36,323 bases of DNA. Source: Aeromonas rivuli. GTDB taxonomy: Bacteria > Pseudomonadota > Gammaproteobacteria > Enterobacterales > Aeromonadaceae. The stretch covers positions 116,084 to 152,406 of the forward strand of contig NZ_CDBJ01000071.1 of assembly GCF_000820045.1 (NCBI RefSeq). The letters are read 5' to 3'. The translations under genes and the position numbers were made by a program. The notes beneath the pieces were generated by a model, which saw nothing but the letters and a program-made list of their open reading frames with translations, was not told where the DNA came from and did no database searches. Numbering within the stretch: position 1 is the first letter of the stretch; every line of letters starts with the position of its first letter. This document shows, one piece after another, positions 24,952-32,295 of the stretch.

Positions 24952-27116
24952 CAGATCCCCACGAAGGTGTAGCGCAGGCTGGCGCTCAGGGAGCGACCGG
25001 TCTGGGTGAACAGATCGGCATTGGTGCCCGCCTCCAGCCCGGCCACATCCTGATAGCGGGTGTAGCGGGTGTCGAACAGGTTATCGAGCTTGAGATTGAC
25101 CTTGAGGGCATCGGTGATCAGCCAGTCGGCGGTCATGGCGAGGCTGAACCAGCCCGCGCTCTTGAGGCAGTCACTCTGGCTGCTGGTCAGGTTGCTGCCG
25201 CAGCTGGGCACCCGGCTCATGGCGGCGGCGTAGTCGGCCTGCACCCCGACGCTCCAGTCGTTGGCCTGATAGCTCAGGCGAGTGTTGCCCTCCAGCGGGG
25301 TGAGGGTGCGCAAGGCCTCGCCCTCGCTATCTTCCCCATCGACCCAGCCGAGCTTGGTGGCGAGCTCCCATTGCTGGGTCAGCCAGTAGCTGGCGGCCAC
25401 TTCGGCGCCCCAGGTCTCGGCCTTGGCCACGTTGCGGTACTGGCGCAGGATGACGCCGTCGCGCAGCCGCAGCCCGACTTCACGCCAGTCGATGAAGTTG
25501 TAGTAACGGTTGTAGAAGAGCGCCGGTTTGATGCTCCAGTGCTCACCCTCGCCGCCAAGGCCCCACTCGAAGCTGTGGCTGGTCTCTTCCTGCAGCTCGG
25601 TGTTGGCGATGATCTCGAACGGCGGCAGGGCAAAGTAGTGGGGGATGTTGCCGTACACCTTGTCATAGGAGGGGGCACGGAAACCGTTGGCGTAGCTGAG
25701 CCAGCTGCGCCACTGGTCGTTGAAGCGGTAGCTGGTGGCCAGGCTCGGGGAGATATGCCAGCTGTGGTTCTCGCCATTGCTGCCATCCAGCGGTTGCAGC
25801 CACTGATGATCCATGCGCAGGGTCGGGGTGAACTGCCACTGACCCAGGGTCGCCACGTCGCTGAGCCAGATCCCGGCCCGGTCGGTGCGGGCCCGGCTGA
25901 ACGGCGCCGACTGCTGGGGCTGGGGCACGCCCGCCTCCAGACTCAGCTTGTCCACCGGTCGCTCATGGTTGGTGCGCTCCAGCTCCATGCCATAGCTCAA
26001 CTTGTGGCCGAAGTCGCCGGTGGTCAGATCCCGGCGCACATCCAGCGCGCTGCCGATCCGCTCTTCGGTGAAGGTGGCCAGTTCCCGCTCGCTGCGATAG
26101 CGCGGGTAGCCGCTCAGCTCGTCGTTTTGCAGCAGGCTGCGCTTGTTGGCCGTGTTCTTGGCGTGGTTGCCATAGAGGTTCCAGCTGAACTGATCCGCCA
26201 GCAGGCTGTCGAGGCGGCTCGCCTCCCAGCTCAGCTTGCCGCCCTGGGTCTTTTGCGACGCATTCTCGCGGTAATCGCGTACCTGCCACTTGCCGTCGGG
26301 CTGGGGCACTTCGCGGGGTCCCTGATCCCGGTAGGCATTGTCCTCGAAGTAGTCGAGCTCGAGGCGCAGCAGGTGGTGCTCATTCAAGTCGAAACGGGAG
26401 CTGGTGGAGGCGCTGAGGCCGTCCAGATCCGCCGGGATGCGACTCTCGTCATAGTTGGCGGTCTCGTGTCCCTGCCAGCCGGAAACGCGCAGCAGGTGCT
26501 CGGTATCCAGCAGGCGGGCTGCGCCGGTGGCGCTCAGTTTTTGCTTGGCGCTGCTGCCATCGTGCAGGATCTTGCTGCTCAGATAGGCATCCTGGCCCTG
26601 CAGGTAGTCTTCCGGCTGCTTGGTGCTGATGACGATGGTGCCGCCGATGGCGTCGGAGCCGTGCAGGGAAGAGCCCGCCCCCTTGGCCACTTCGATCTGC
26701 TTGACGTCATCGAGATCGAAGCTGAAACGGCCCACCTTGTCGTTGAGATCATCGGCGCCGAAGCCATCGCTGACCCGCACCCCATCCTTGATGATCAATA
26801 CCCGGTTGCCGCCCATGCCGCGGATGATGATGTTTTGCGGCCGCCCGGCGGAGCCGGTCACCGAGACACCGGGTTCATTCTTGAACACGTCGGTGAGTTC
26901 GGTGGCCACCTGGCGATCCAGGTCCTCCTCGGTGATGACGGTGATGGAGCCCGAGACGTCGGACAGCTTCTGCTCTATCCGCTGGCCCTTGACCACTATG
27001 GTCTCGCGCGCCTTGAGGGTGGGATTGATGTCAGTGGCGTCGATCCTGGCCGGATCGCTGGCGGCCAGGGCTGTACCGGACAGCAGCATGGGCCAGTAGT
27101 GCAGTGGTGTTTTCAT
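24951..27116 (-). CDS. TonB-dependent receptor, haem/haemoglobin family
   Basis: A 721-residue outer-membrane receptor of the haemoglobin/transferrin/lactoferrin/haem type. A short signal (to about residue 19) precedes a TonB-box-like ETIVVKG (38-44). The plug domain spans about 50-165 (SGSITVITEEDLDRQ, NIIIRGMGGNRVLIIKDGVRV, IEVAKGAGSSLHGSDAIGGTIVI). A 22-strand barrel ends in an aromatic C-terminus (SLRYTFVGI). The FRAP box of haem receptors is present at 479-482 (ANGFRAPSYDKVYG), followed by His493. The usual NPNL box is changed to ANTELQEE. No Shine-Dalgarno sequence is visible because a Fur-box-like sequence abuts the ATG. First gene of the peptidase operon. Confidence 0.92.
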   Translation of the reverse strand: MKTPLHYWPMLLSGTALAASDPARIDATDINPTLKARETIVVKGQRIEQKLSDVSGSITVITEEDLDRQVATELTDVFKNEPGVSVTGSAGRPQNIIIRGMGGNRVLIIKDGVRVSDGFGADDLNDKVGRFSFDLDDVKQIEVAKGAGSSLHGSDAIGGTIVISTKQPEDYLQGQDAYLSSKILHDGSSAKQKLSATGAARLLDTEHLLRVSGWQGHETANYDESRIPADLDGLSASTSSRFDLNEHHLLRLELDYFEDNAYRDQGPREVPQPDGKWQVRDYRENASQKTQGGKLSWEASRLDSLLADQFSWNLYGNHAKNTANKRSLLQNDELSGYPRYRSERELATFTEERIGSALDVRRDLTTGDFGHKLSYGMELERTNHERPVDKLSLEAGVPQPQQSAPFSRARTDRAGIWLSDVATLGQWQFTPTLRMDHQWLQPLDGSNGENHSWHISPSLATSYRFNDQWRSWLSYANGFRAPSYDKVYGNIPHYFALPPFEIIANTELQEETSHSFEWGLGGEGEHWSIKPALFYNRYYNFIDWREVGLRLRDGVILRQYRNVAKAETWGAEVAASYWLTQQWELATKLGWVDGEDSEGEALRTLTPLEGNTRLSYQANDWSVGVQADYAAAMSRVPSCGSNLTSSQSDCLKSAGWFSLAMTADWLITDALKVNLKLDNLFDTRYTRYQDVAGLEAGTNADLFTQTGRSLSASLRYTFVGI

Positions 27117-27120
27117 TGTT

Positions 27121-27139
27121 GATAATGATTATTATTTGA
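27121..27139 (-). promoter_or_regulatory. Fur box 1, abutting the receptor start codon
   Basis: The 19 bases from GATAATGATTATTATTT onward match 14 of 19 positions of the Fur consensus GATAATGATAATCATTATC. The box begins five bases upstream of the receptor ATG, inside the predicted leader, and occupies the place of the ribosome site. Confidence 0.7.
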
Positions 27140-27154
27140 GCCTGAAGGGCGCGG

Positions 27155-27183
27155 ATTATTGCAGACTCATTAGGGCAGATCAA
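27155..27183 (-). promoter_or_regulatory. sigma70 promoter of the receptor-peptidase operon
   Basis: On the minus strand TTGATC (27183-27178), a 17-base spacer and AATAAT (27160-27155) make a good promoter, with a leader of roughly 30 bases between start site and ATG. It is sandwiched between the two Fur boxes. Confidence 0.65.
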
Positions 27184-27188
27184 CAGTT

Positions 27189-27207
27189 GATAATAATTAT
27201 CATTGTC
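27189..27207 (-). promoter_or_regulatory. Fur box 2, next to the -35 element
   Basis: GATAATAATTATCATTGTC matches 16 of 19 positions of the Fur consensus. It lies just upstream of the -35 hexamer. With box 1 it predicts tight iron-dependent repression. Confidence 0.85.
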
Positions 27208-27365
27208 ATCGTACTGAATTGATATTATTGATATTTGTGACAGTTATTCAATGAGGGGTGGTGCTGCTTGGTCTGATTGAAGAAGGCAGAGTGTGATAGC
27301 GATGCAACTCGGGGAGGTGAGAGACGAGACTGGTGGGAGGGGAGTTGGATTCCGTGCACATACGA

Positions 27366-27391
27366 CAGAGCCCGCCATGAGGCGGGCTCTG
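27366..27391 (-). terminator. hairpin after lapC
   Basis: An 11-bp perfect stem, CAGAGCCCGCC (27366-27376) with GGCGGGCTCTG (27381-27391), has an ATGA loop. It lies 18 bases after the lapC stop. TCGTATGTGC follows on the minus strand, without a T run. Confidence 0.65.
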
Positions 27392-27409
27392 TCGAGGGGG
27401 CTGGCTCAA

Positions 27410-29260
27410 TCAGGGGGCGCGGTAGAAACGGTTCAGCTCGTTCATCACCTGGATCATGGCGCCCATGTCCGGAGTGCCGTGCTTGATCTGGCGATAACTG
27501 TCCCAGTCACGCAACTCGAAGTCACCCTGCTTGTTGAACTCAGTGATGGTCTTGTCCTGATAGATGGCAAAGTTCTGTTGATCGCCAGCCAGCAGCCAGT
27601 TGCGCTGGCCAGGATCGAACAGATTGCGGCCACTGCTGTAGTCGCGTTCAGGATTGCGCACCCCCAGCATATTGGGCATCAGGGTGGGCACCAAATCCAT
27701 ATGGCTGGTACCCGTATCAATGTTTGCCGCGGCCTTGCCCGGCCAGGCCAGCACCAGAGGGACCTGCACCTGGTAACGGGAATAATTGGTTCCCGATCCC
27801 CAGCTGTTGCGATCCGTGTCGTTGAACTCCTGACCATGGTCGGAGGTGATCACCACTATGGTGTCATCGCTGAGCCCTTTTTGCTGCAACTCGGCCAGCA
27901 TCTGCTCGAGCAGCTGATCGGCGTAGAAGACAGCGTTCTTGTAACGGTTCTCCAGCTTCTGGCGATTCTCGGCGCGATAGGCGGTGGCCGGATTGAACTT
28001 GGTCAGTTCGGGCTGGAAGGGGCCCTTGATCTCGGCGGGTAGCTGATAGGCACCCGGGCTGGATAGATAGACAAACGAGAACCATGGTCTGTCGTTCGGG
28101 CGCTCACCCAGCCACTGTTGCCAGTCTGCAACCAGCTTGCCATCATCCTGCTGGCGGGAGACAAACACCTGCTTGCGCAGGCCGGCGAGTATGCTCCGGC
28201 GATACTTATCGGCATCATCAAGGGAGCCAAACAGACCGAATTCGTAATCCTGGCGCAGCATCTCATCCAGCAGCACTGGCGGGGTCTTGTCGAGGCGGAT
28301 GTCGTTGTAGTAGTGACCGGGCAGGCCATAAAACAGGCTGAACATGCCCATCACATCGTCGTTGCCACCGCTCAGGTGCTGACGGAAGTTGAGGTGCTGG
28401 TCTGCATAGCGTTGCAGATTGGGCATATTGATGCTGTTGAGCATGTCATAGCGCAGCGAGTCCACCACCACGATCAGCAGATTTTGATGATTGCTGGGCG
28501 CATTGACGCTGAGCGGGCGCAGCGGATAGCGCAGCCGGCTCTCGCCATCCCCATCCTGGGACTGGGCCTCTTTCTCGTACTGATCCAGGTCCAGCCAGCC
28601 ATGCTTGGCCAGGAAGCTCTTGGCGGTCATGGGGTAGGAGAGCGGGAAGTTTGCCTTCTGCATGGTGATGGGCTGATACAGGGTCGCATCTGCCCAGCTG
28701 TTGACCACGTGGGTCAGAATAAAGCAGCCGAGCAGGGCCAGGCCCACATGGCTGCCATACTGACGGCGCTTGCGCTTGTTGATCTTGCGCCACACATAGG
28801 CCGACAGCAGCAGTTGCAGCAGGAAGATGGTCGGCACCGCCACGAAGATGATGCTCCAGATAGAGCCTTGCTCCGTCTGGGCTTGCTCCAATAGCAGCTG
28901 CCATACCTGCCCATTGAGGTGGAACTTGAACAGCCGGAACACCTGGGTGTCGATGAGCAGGAGCACTAGCGCCAGGGTCGCCACTATGGCCGAGACGAAC
29001 CTCAGTGCCTTCTCTTTGGGAAGCACGAAACTCAGGGGGAATATGGTCAGCAGATAGGTGACGAAACTCAGGAAGGAGAAGTGGCCTATCCAGCTGATGA
29101 TGAGATAGACGATCCCGAGAGTCGTCGATGGCCAGCTGATGGCACCCAGATAGCGGGTGGCGATCAGCATGGCCAGGATGATGTTGAAGAAGGAGAACCA
29201 ATGCCCCCAGGTGATCAGGCGGGAAACGTTATCACGATAGGGGTTGCCGGTTTCGACCAT
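27410..29260 (-). CDS. lapC: inner-membrane LPS-synthesis regulator LapC/PbgA (YejM)
   Basis: A 616-residue DUF3413/sulfatase-fold protein. In E. coli it senses periplasmic LPS and controls LpxC turnover through LapB. Five transmembrane helices occupy about 18-190 (WGHWFSFFNIILAMLIATRYL, IGHFSFLSFVTYLLTIFPLSF and others). A basic linker (KINKRKRRQYG) and a periplasmic sulfatase-like domain (about 255-616) follow. The start matches the E. coli protein (PYRDNVSRLITWGHWF). The metal-site motif is intact as SDHG (473-476), but the usual nucleophile stretch reads GGNDDVMG (298-305), with no Thr, Ser or Cys. It lies 43 bp after yejL on the same strand. Confidence 0.93.
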   Translation of the reverse strand: MVETGNPYRDNVSRLITWGHWFSFFNIILAMLIATRYLGAISWPSTTLGIVYLIISWIGHFSFLSFVTYLLTIFPLSFVLPKEKALRFVSAIVATLALVLLLIDTQVFRLFKFHLNGQVWQLLLEQAQTEQGSIWSIIFVAVPTIFLLQLLLSAYVWRKINKRKRRQYGSHVGLALLGCFILTHVVNSWADATLYQPITMQKANFPLSYPMTAKSFLAKHGWLDLDQYEKEAQSQDGDGESRLRYPLRPLSVNAPSNHQNLLIVVVDSLRYDMLNSINMPNLQRYADQHLNFRQHLSGGNDDVMGMFSLFYGLPGHYYNDIRLDKTPPVLLDEMLRQDYEFGLFGSLDDADKYRRSILAGLRKQVFVSRQQDDGKLVADWQQWLGERPNDRPWFSFVYLSSPGAYQLPAEIKGPFQPELTKFNPATAYRAENRQKLENRYKNAVFYADQLLEQMLAELQQKGLSDDTIVVITSDHGQEFNDTDRNSWGSGTNYSRYQVQVPLVLAWPGKAAANIDTGTSHMDLVPTLMPNMLGVRNPERDYSSGRNLFDPGQRNWLLAGDQQNFAIYQDKTITEFNKQGDFELRDWDSYRQIKHGTPDMGAMIQVMNELNRFYRAP

Positions 29261-29303
29261 AGTGATCCATCTACTTGAAAAACATCAAAGAATGCGGAGA
29301 AAC

Positions 29304-29531
29304 TCAGTGAGCATCGCGACGGTGATCCACCGAGGCAGTGAGCGCCTGGATGTATTTTTCGGTGATCGCCTGACGCTGGGCCGGGGCCATACCATTGATG
29401 ATATTGGTGGTCAGGTTGCCAAGCACCATCAGACTGAGATCCACCGGCGCCTTGTGTTTTTCCAGGGCGGTGATCAGGTCGTTCATCAGGGCGTCAAACT
29501 GCTCGTTATTGTACTTTGATACGATGGGCAT
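29304..29531 (-). CDS. yejL: YejL family (DUF1414) protein
   Basis: A 75-residue cytosolic protein of the DUF1414 family, [46 protein letters not shown] and so on, which matches E. coli YejL. The E. coli protein is a small helical dimer of unknown function, always next to yejM. It lies 43 bp upstream of lapC in the same operon and 73 bp from the divergent yejK. The ribosome site is weak (TGAAG). Confidence 0.93.
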   Translation of the reverse strand: MPIVSKYNNEQFDALMNDLITALEKHKAPVDLSLMVLGNLTTNIINGMAPAQRQAITEKYIQALTASVDHRRDAH

Positions 29532-29562
29532 AATCTTCAGTTCATCTCAGTTCAAAGCGACT

Positions 29563-29568
29563 TATAAT
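29563..29568. promoter_or_regulatory. -10 element in the yejK-yejL divergent region
   Basis: TATAAT on the plus strand lies 36 bp before the yejK start. The overlapping sequence ATTATAAG can serve as a -10 for yejL on the other strand. A recognisable -35 is weak (TTCAT region, 29541-29545). Confidence 0.5.
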
Positions 29569-29604
29569 ACTCCACCCTTTCGGCTAACACTATGGCTTTG
29601 TGAC

Positions 29605-30651
29605 ATGAGTCTCGATATCGACAAGATCATTCTTCACTCCCTGCGCAGTGGCAGCGGCGGTCAGCCCCAGGCCGATACTCGCAGCCAGACACTGACCCCC
29701 GACGAGGCCGTTCAGGGGCTGATGGCGGAGCTGCATCGCATCTATAACGGCAAAGGCGGCAAAGGATTTGGTTACTTCGCCGAGGGCGAGGAGGGGGCAG
29801 AGGCGGCCGAGGGGGATGATGCCCCCAAACCGGCCTCTCCGCTGTTTCGCATCGCCCTCGAACAACTGCTCGCCGGACAGAGCGACTTCGTCCCCTTCTC
29901 GGTCTCCATGACCCAGCACCTGGTCAAGACCCTGGTCGACCATGCTCTGGATGAACAAGGGGTACTGCTGTTTGCCAAATACAACTATGTGGGGGTCGAC
30001 TATCTGTTGGTCGCCCTGCTGGAGGGCAAGGAGAGCGTGACGGTGAGTGAAGCCCTCGAGCTCAGCCATATCCAGTATCTGGATATCGGCAAACTCAATC
30101 TGGTGGCGCGTATCGATCTGACCGAATGGAAGACTCAGCCCGAGTCGCGTCGGTATATCACCTTCAGCAAGGGGCGGGTTGGCCGCAAGTTGGGGGATTT
30201 CTTCCTCGACTTATTAGGTGCCCGTGAAGGCATGGATGCCAAGCTGCAAAATAAAGGGTTATTGCAGGCGGTAGAGGATTATTGCGCCACTCAGCAGCTT
30301 GAGCCGCAAGAGCGCAACGATTACAAGAAACAGGTCTTCAAATATTGCACCGAACAGGCCAGTGCCGGTGAAGAGATCGAGATCCGTGAACTCTCGGCGG
30401 AATTACCCGGCGGTAACGACCTCGATTTCTATAGCTTTATTGGCAAGGAATATGAGTTGGAGGATCGCTTCCCGCCAGACAGATCCACCCTGCGGGGGCT
30501 GACCAAGTTCGTCGGCTCCGGTGGCGGTCTGACCCTGAGTTTTGAACAGAAGCTGCTGGGCAGCCGGGTCTTCTATGATCCCCAAACCGACACCCTGACT
30601 ATCCGCGGCGTGCCGCCCAATTTGAAGGATCAGCTGACCCGATCGTCATAA
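29605..30651 (+). CDS. yejK: nucleoid-associated protein YejK (NdpA)
   Basis: A 348-residue cytosolic nucleoid-associated protein; the E. coli homologue interacts with DNA gyrase and topoisomerase IV. It follows the family throughout: MSLDIDKIILHSL, VQGLMAELHRIYNGKGGKGFGYF, VDYLLVALLEGK, LNLVARIDLTEWKT, KGRVGRKLGDFFLDLLGAREGMDAKLQNKGLLQAVEDY and PPDRSTLRGLTKFVGSGGGLTLSFEQKLLG. An acidic insert (EGEEGAEAAEGDDAPK, about 61-76) is not in E. coli. The start at 29605 is fixed by homology; the open frame to 29395 overlaps yejL on the other strand. No clear ribosome site is visible. Confidence 0.95.
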   Translation: MSLDIDKIILHSLRSGSGGQPQADTRSQTLTPDEAVQGLMAELHRIYNGKGGKGFGYFAEGEEGAEAAEGDDAPKPASPLFRIALEQLLAGQSDFVPFSVSMTQHLVKTLVDHALDEQGVLLFAKYNYVGVDYLLVALLEGKESVTVSEALELSHIQYLDIGKLNLVARIDLTEWKTQPESRRYITFSKGRVGRKLGDFFLDLLGAREGMDAKLQNKGLLQAVEDYCATQQLEPQERNDYKKQVFKYCTEQASAGEEIEIRELSAELPGGNDLDFYSFIGKEYELEDRFPPDRSTLRGLTKFVGSGGGLTLSFEQKLLGSRVFYDPQTDTLTIRGVPPNLKDQLTRSS

Positions 30652-30675
30652 TGTGATCCAACCCGGGTTTCTGGT

Positions 30676-30711
30676 AAAAAGGCACCGCAGTTCGCTGCGG
30701 TGCCTTTTTAT
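30676..30711 (+). terminator. yejK terminator
   Basis: A perfect 15-bp stem, AAAAAGGCACCGCAG (30676-30690) with its complement (30695-30709), has a stable TTCG tetraloop and ends in TTTTTA. Confidence 0.92.
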
Positions 30712-30778
30712 TTGGCGGGCAGGGGAGGCAAGAAACTGACCAAGTGCTTTAGTTAGCAAATTAAACAATGAATCAACG

Positions 30779-30814
30779 ATGAAAGGGTTTTCATGAGAGT
30801 GAAAACCCTTTCAT
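30779..30814. promoter_or_regulatory. paired palindromes upstream of malE
   Basis: ATGAAAGGGTTTTCA (30779-30793) is perfectly complementary to 30800-30814 across TGAGAG. Each arm is also a near-palindrome of its own (ATGAAA-GGGT-TTTCAT; TGAAA-ACCC-TTTCA). The element lies about 235 bp before malE, after the yejK terminator and without a T tract. It looks like two operator copies for a dimeric repressor, in opposite orientation, or a cruciform. Further palindromes follow at 30903-30912 (GAAAATGTTTTC-type) and 30941-30955 (GCATTT-CAA-AAATGC). Confidence 0.55.
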
Positions 30815-30985
30815 TTATGTAATTATGTTTCAGTAAGGTAACTTAATTTCTCCATCGGTCAGAAATAATGGCCATAAAATGCGATAACCCCCTGAAACAA
30901 GAAAATGTTTTCAGAACTTTCCGGAAGGAAATACGTAATTGCATTTCAAAAATGCGAGTTGCGTCATGTGAGGCATCTGAGGCTT

Positions 30986-31002
30986 GGGATAATATTCATC
31001 CC
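30986..31002. promoter_or_regulatory. possible MalT boxes upstream of malE
   Basis: GGGAT (30986-30990) and ATCCC (30998-31002) are inverted with seven bases between. On the minus strand the right element reads GGGATGAAT, close to the MalT core GGGATGA. It lies 45 bp before the malE start. The fit is only to the core. No gene is seen in the 396-bp gap between yejK and malE; the open frame from 30868 is an upstream extension of malE with no signal peptide at its start. Confidence 0.35.
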
Positions 31003-31047
31003 GCACACAATGCTCTTGCAGCGCGGAACAACAACAAGGAAAGGCTC

Positions 31048-32229
31048 ATGAAAAAGACATTACTCTCCTCTCTGATTGGTTTGGCTACCCTGGGTGTGGC
31101 TTGCACTGCCACCGCCGCCATTGATGAGGGTCAGCTGACGATCTGGATCAACGGTGACAAGGGATATAACGGTCTGGCCGAAGTGGGTAAGAAATTTGAA
31201 GCCGAAACCGGCATCAAGGTGACAGTGGCTCACCCGGATCAGGTTGAAGTGAAATTCCAGCAAGCGGCCGCGACCGGCAACGGTCCGGACATCTTCCTGT
31301 GGGCCCATGACCGCTACGGCGAATGGGTCAAGTCAGGCCTGCTGGTGCCCGTGACCCCGAATGCCGACGAGAAAGCCAAGTTCGAACAGTTTGCCTGGGA
31401 TGCCATGTCTGTGGATGGCAAGACCTACGGTTATCCGGTCGCTGTCGAAGCCGTGAGCCTGATCTATAACAAAGACCTGCTGCCAGAGCCGCCCAAGACC
31501 TTCGAAGAGATCGCCAAGATCGACGAGACCCTCAAGAAGGATGGCAAGCGCGCCATCATGTGGGCCTACGACACTCCTTACTTCAGCTACCCGCTGGTGG
31601 CTGCCAATGGGGGTTATGCCTTCAAGAAGACCGCGACCGGTTATGACGTCAAGGATACCGGCGTGAACAACGCGGGTGCCAAGGCGGGGGTGGGCTACAT
31701 CGCCGACATGATCAAGTCCGGTCACCTGGAGAAGGGCATCGACTACGGCGTCATGGATGCGAAATTCAACAAGGGTGAAGTGGCCATGATGATCAATGGT
31801 CCCTGGGCCTGGAGCAACCTGGACAAGAGCGGCATCAAGTATGGCGTTGCGCCGCTGCCGACCCTGAACGGCAAACCGGCCAAGGCCTTCGTTGGCGTAC
31901 TGGGTGCCACCATCAACGCCGCCAGCCCGAACAAGGATCTGGCCGTCGAGTTCCTGGAGAACTACCTGCTGACTGACAAGGGTCTGGCCGCAGTGAATGC
32001 TGACAAGCCCCTCGGCGCCGTGGCACTCAAGTCTTTCCAGAAGACCCTGGAGTCTGATGCCAACATCAAAGCCACCATGATGAACGCCCAGAATGGTGAG
32101 CCGATGCCATCCGTGCCCGAGATGAGCCGTTTCTGGTCTTCCTTTGAAACTGCCCTCAAGAACGTGACGTCCGGTCGTCAAGGCGTTGACGAAGCCCTGG
32201 ATACCGCTGCCAAGCGTATCGTTCAGTAA
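31048..32229 (+). CDS. malE: maltose/maltodextrin-binding periplasmic protein
   Basis: The periplasmic receptor of the maltose ABC importer, 393 residues (E. coli 396). A signal peptide [24 protein letters not shown] is cleaved before [27 protein letters not shown]. Ligand-pocket regions follow E. coli Mal[99 protein letters not shown] and [16 protein letters not shown] [27 protein letters not shown] precedes the ATG. It is the first gene of malEFGK. Confidence 0.97.
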   Translation: MKKTLLSSLIGLATLGVACTATAAIDEGQLTIWINGDKGYNGLAEVGKKFEAETGIKVTVAHPDQVEVKFQQAAATGNGPDIFLWAHDRYGEWVKSGLLVPVTPNADEKAKFEQFAWDAMSVDGKTYGYPVAVEAVSLIYNKDLLPEPPKTFEEIAKIDETLKKDGKRAIMWAYDTPYFSYPLVAANGGYAFKKTATGYDVKDTGVNNAGAKAGVGYIADMIKSGHLEKGIDYGVMDAKFNKGEVAMMINGPWAWSNLDKSGIKYGVAPLPTLNGKPAKAFVGVLGATINAASPNKDLAVEFLENYLLTDKGLAAVNADKPLGAVALKSFQKTLESDANIKATMMNAQNGEPMPSVPEMSRFWSSFETALKNVTSGRQGVDEALDTAAKRIVQ

Positions 32230-32239
32230 GTATCTACCA

Positions 32240-32259
32240 GGGAGGCCCGCGGGCCTCCC
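32240..32259 (+). other. 20-bp perfect palindrome between malE and malF
   Basis: GGGAGGCCCG and its exact complement form a loopless palindrome 11 bases after the malE stop, followed by a pyrimidine-rich run. E. coli has REP elements at the same junction that stabilise malE mRNA and lower malF expression. This is probably the functional equivalent. Confidence 0.65.
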
Positions 32260-32295
32260 ACCTCTTCTTTCCTTGGCGTAATAAGGTTAATTGGC

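Noticed and set aside
24951..27116. TonB receptor as a siderophore (catecholate) receptor
   Set aside because: The FRAP box, His493 and the overall plug and barrel motifs fit the haem/haemoglobin family better, although the altered NPNL box keeps some doubt.
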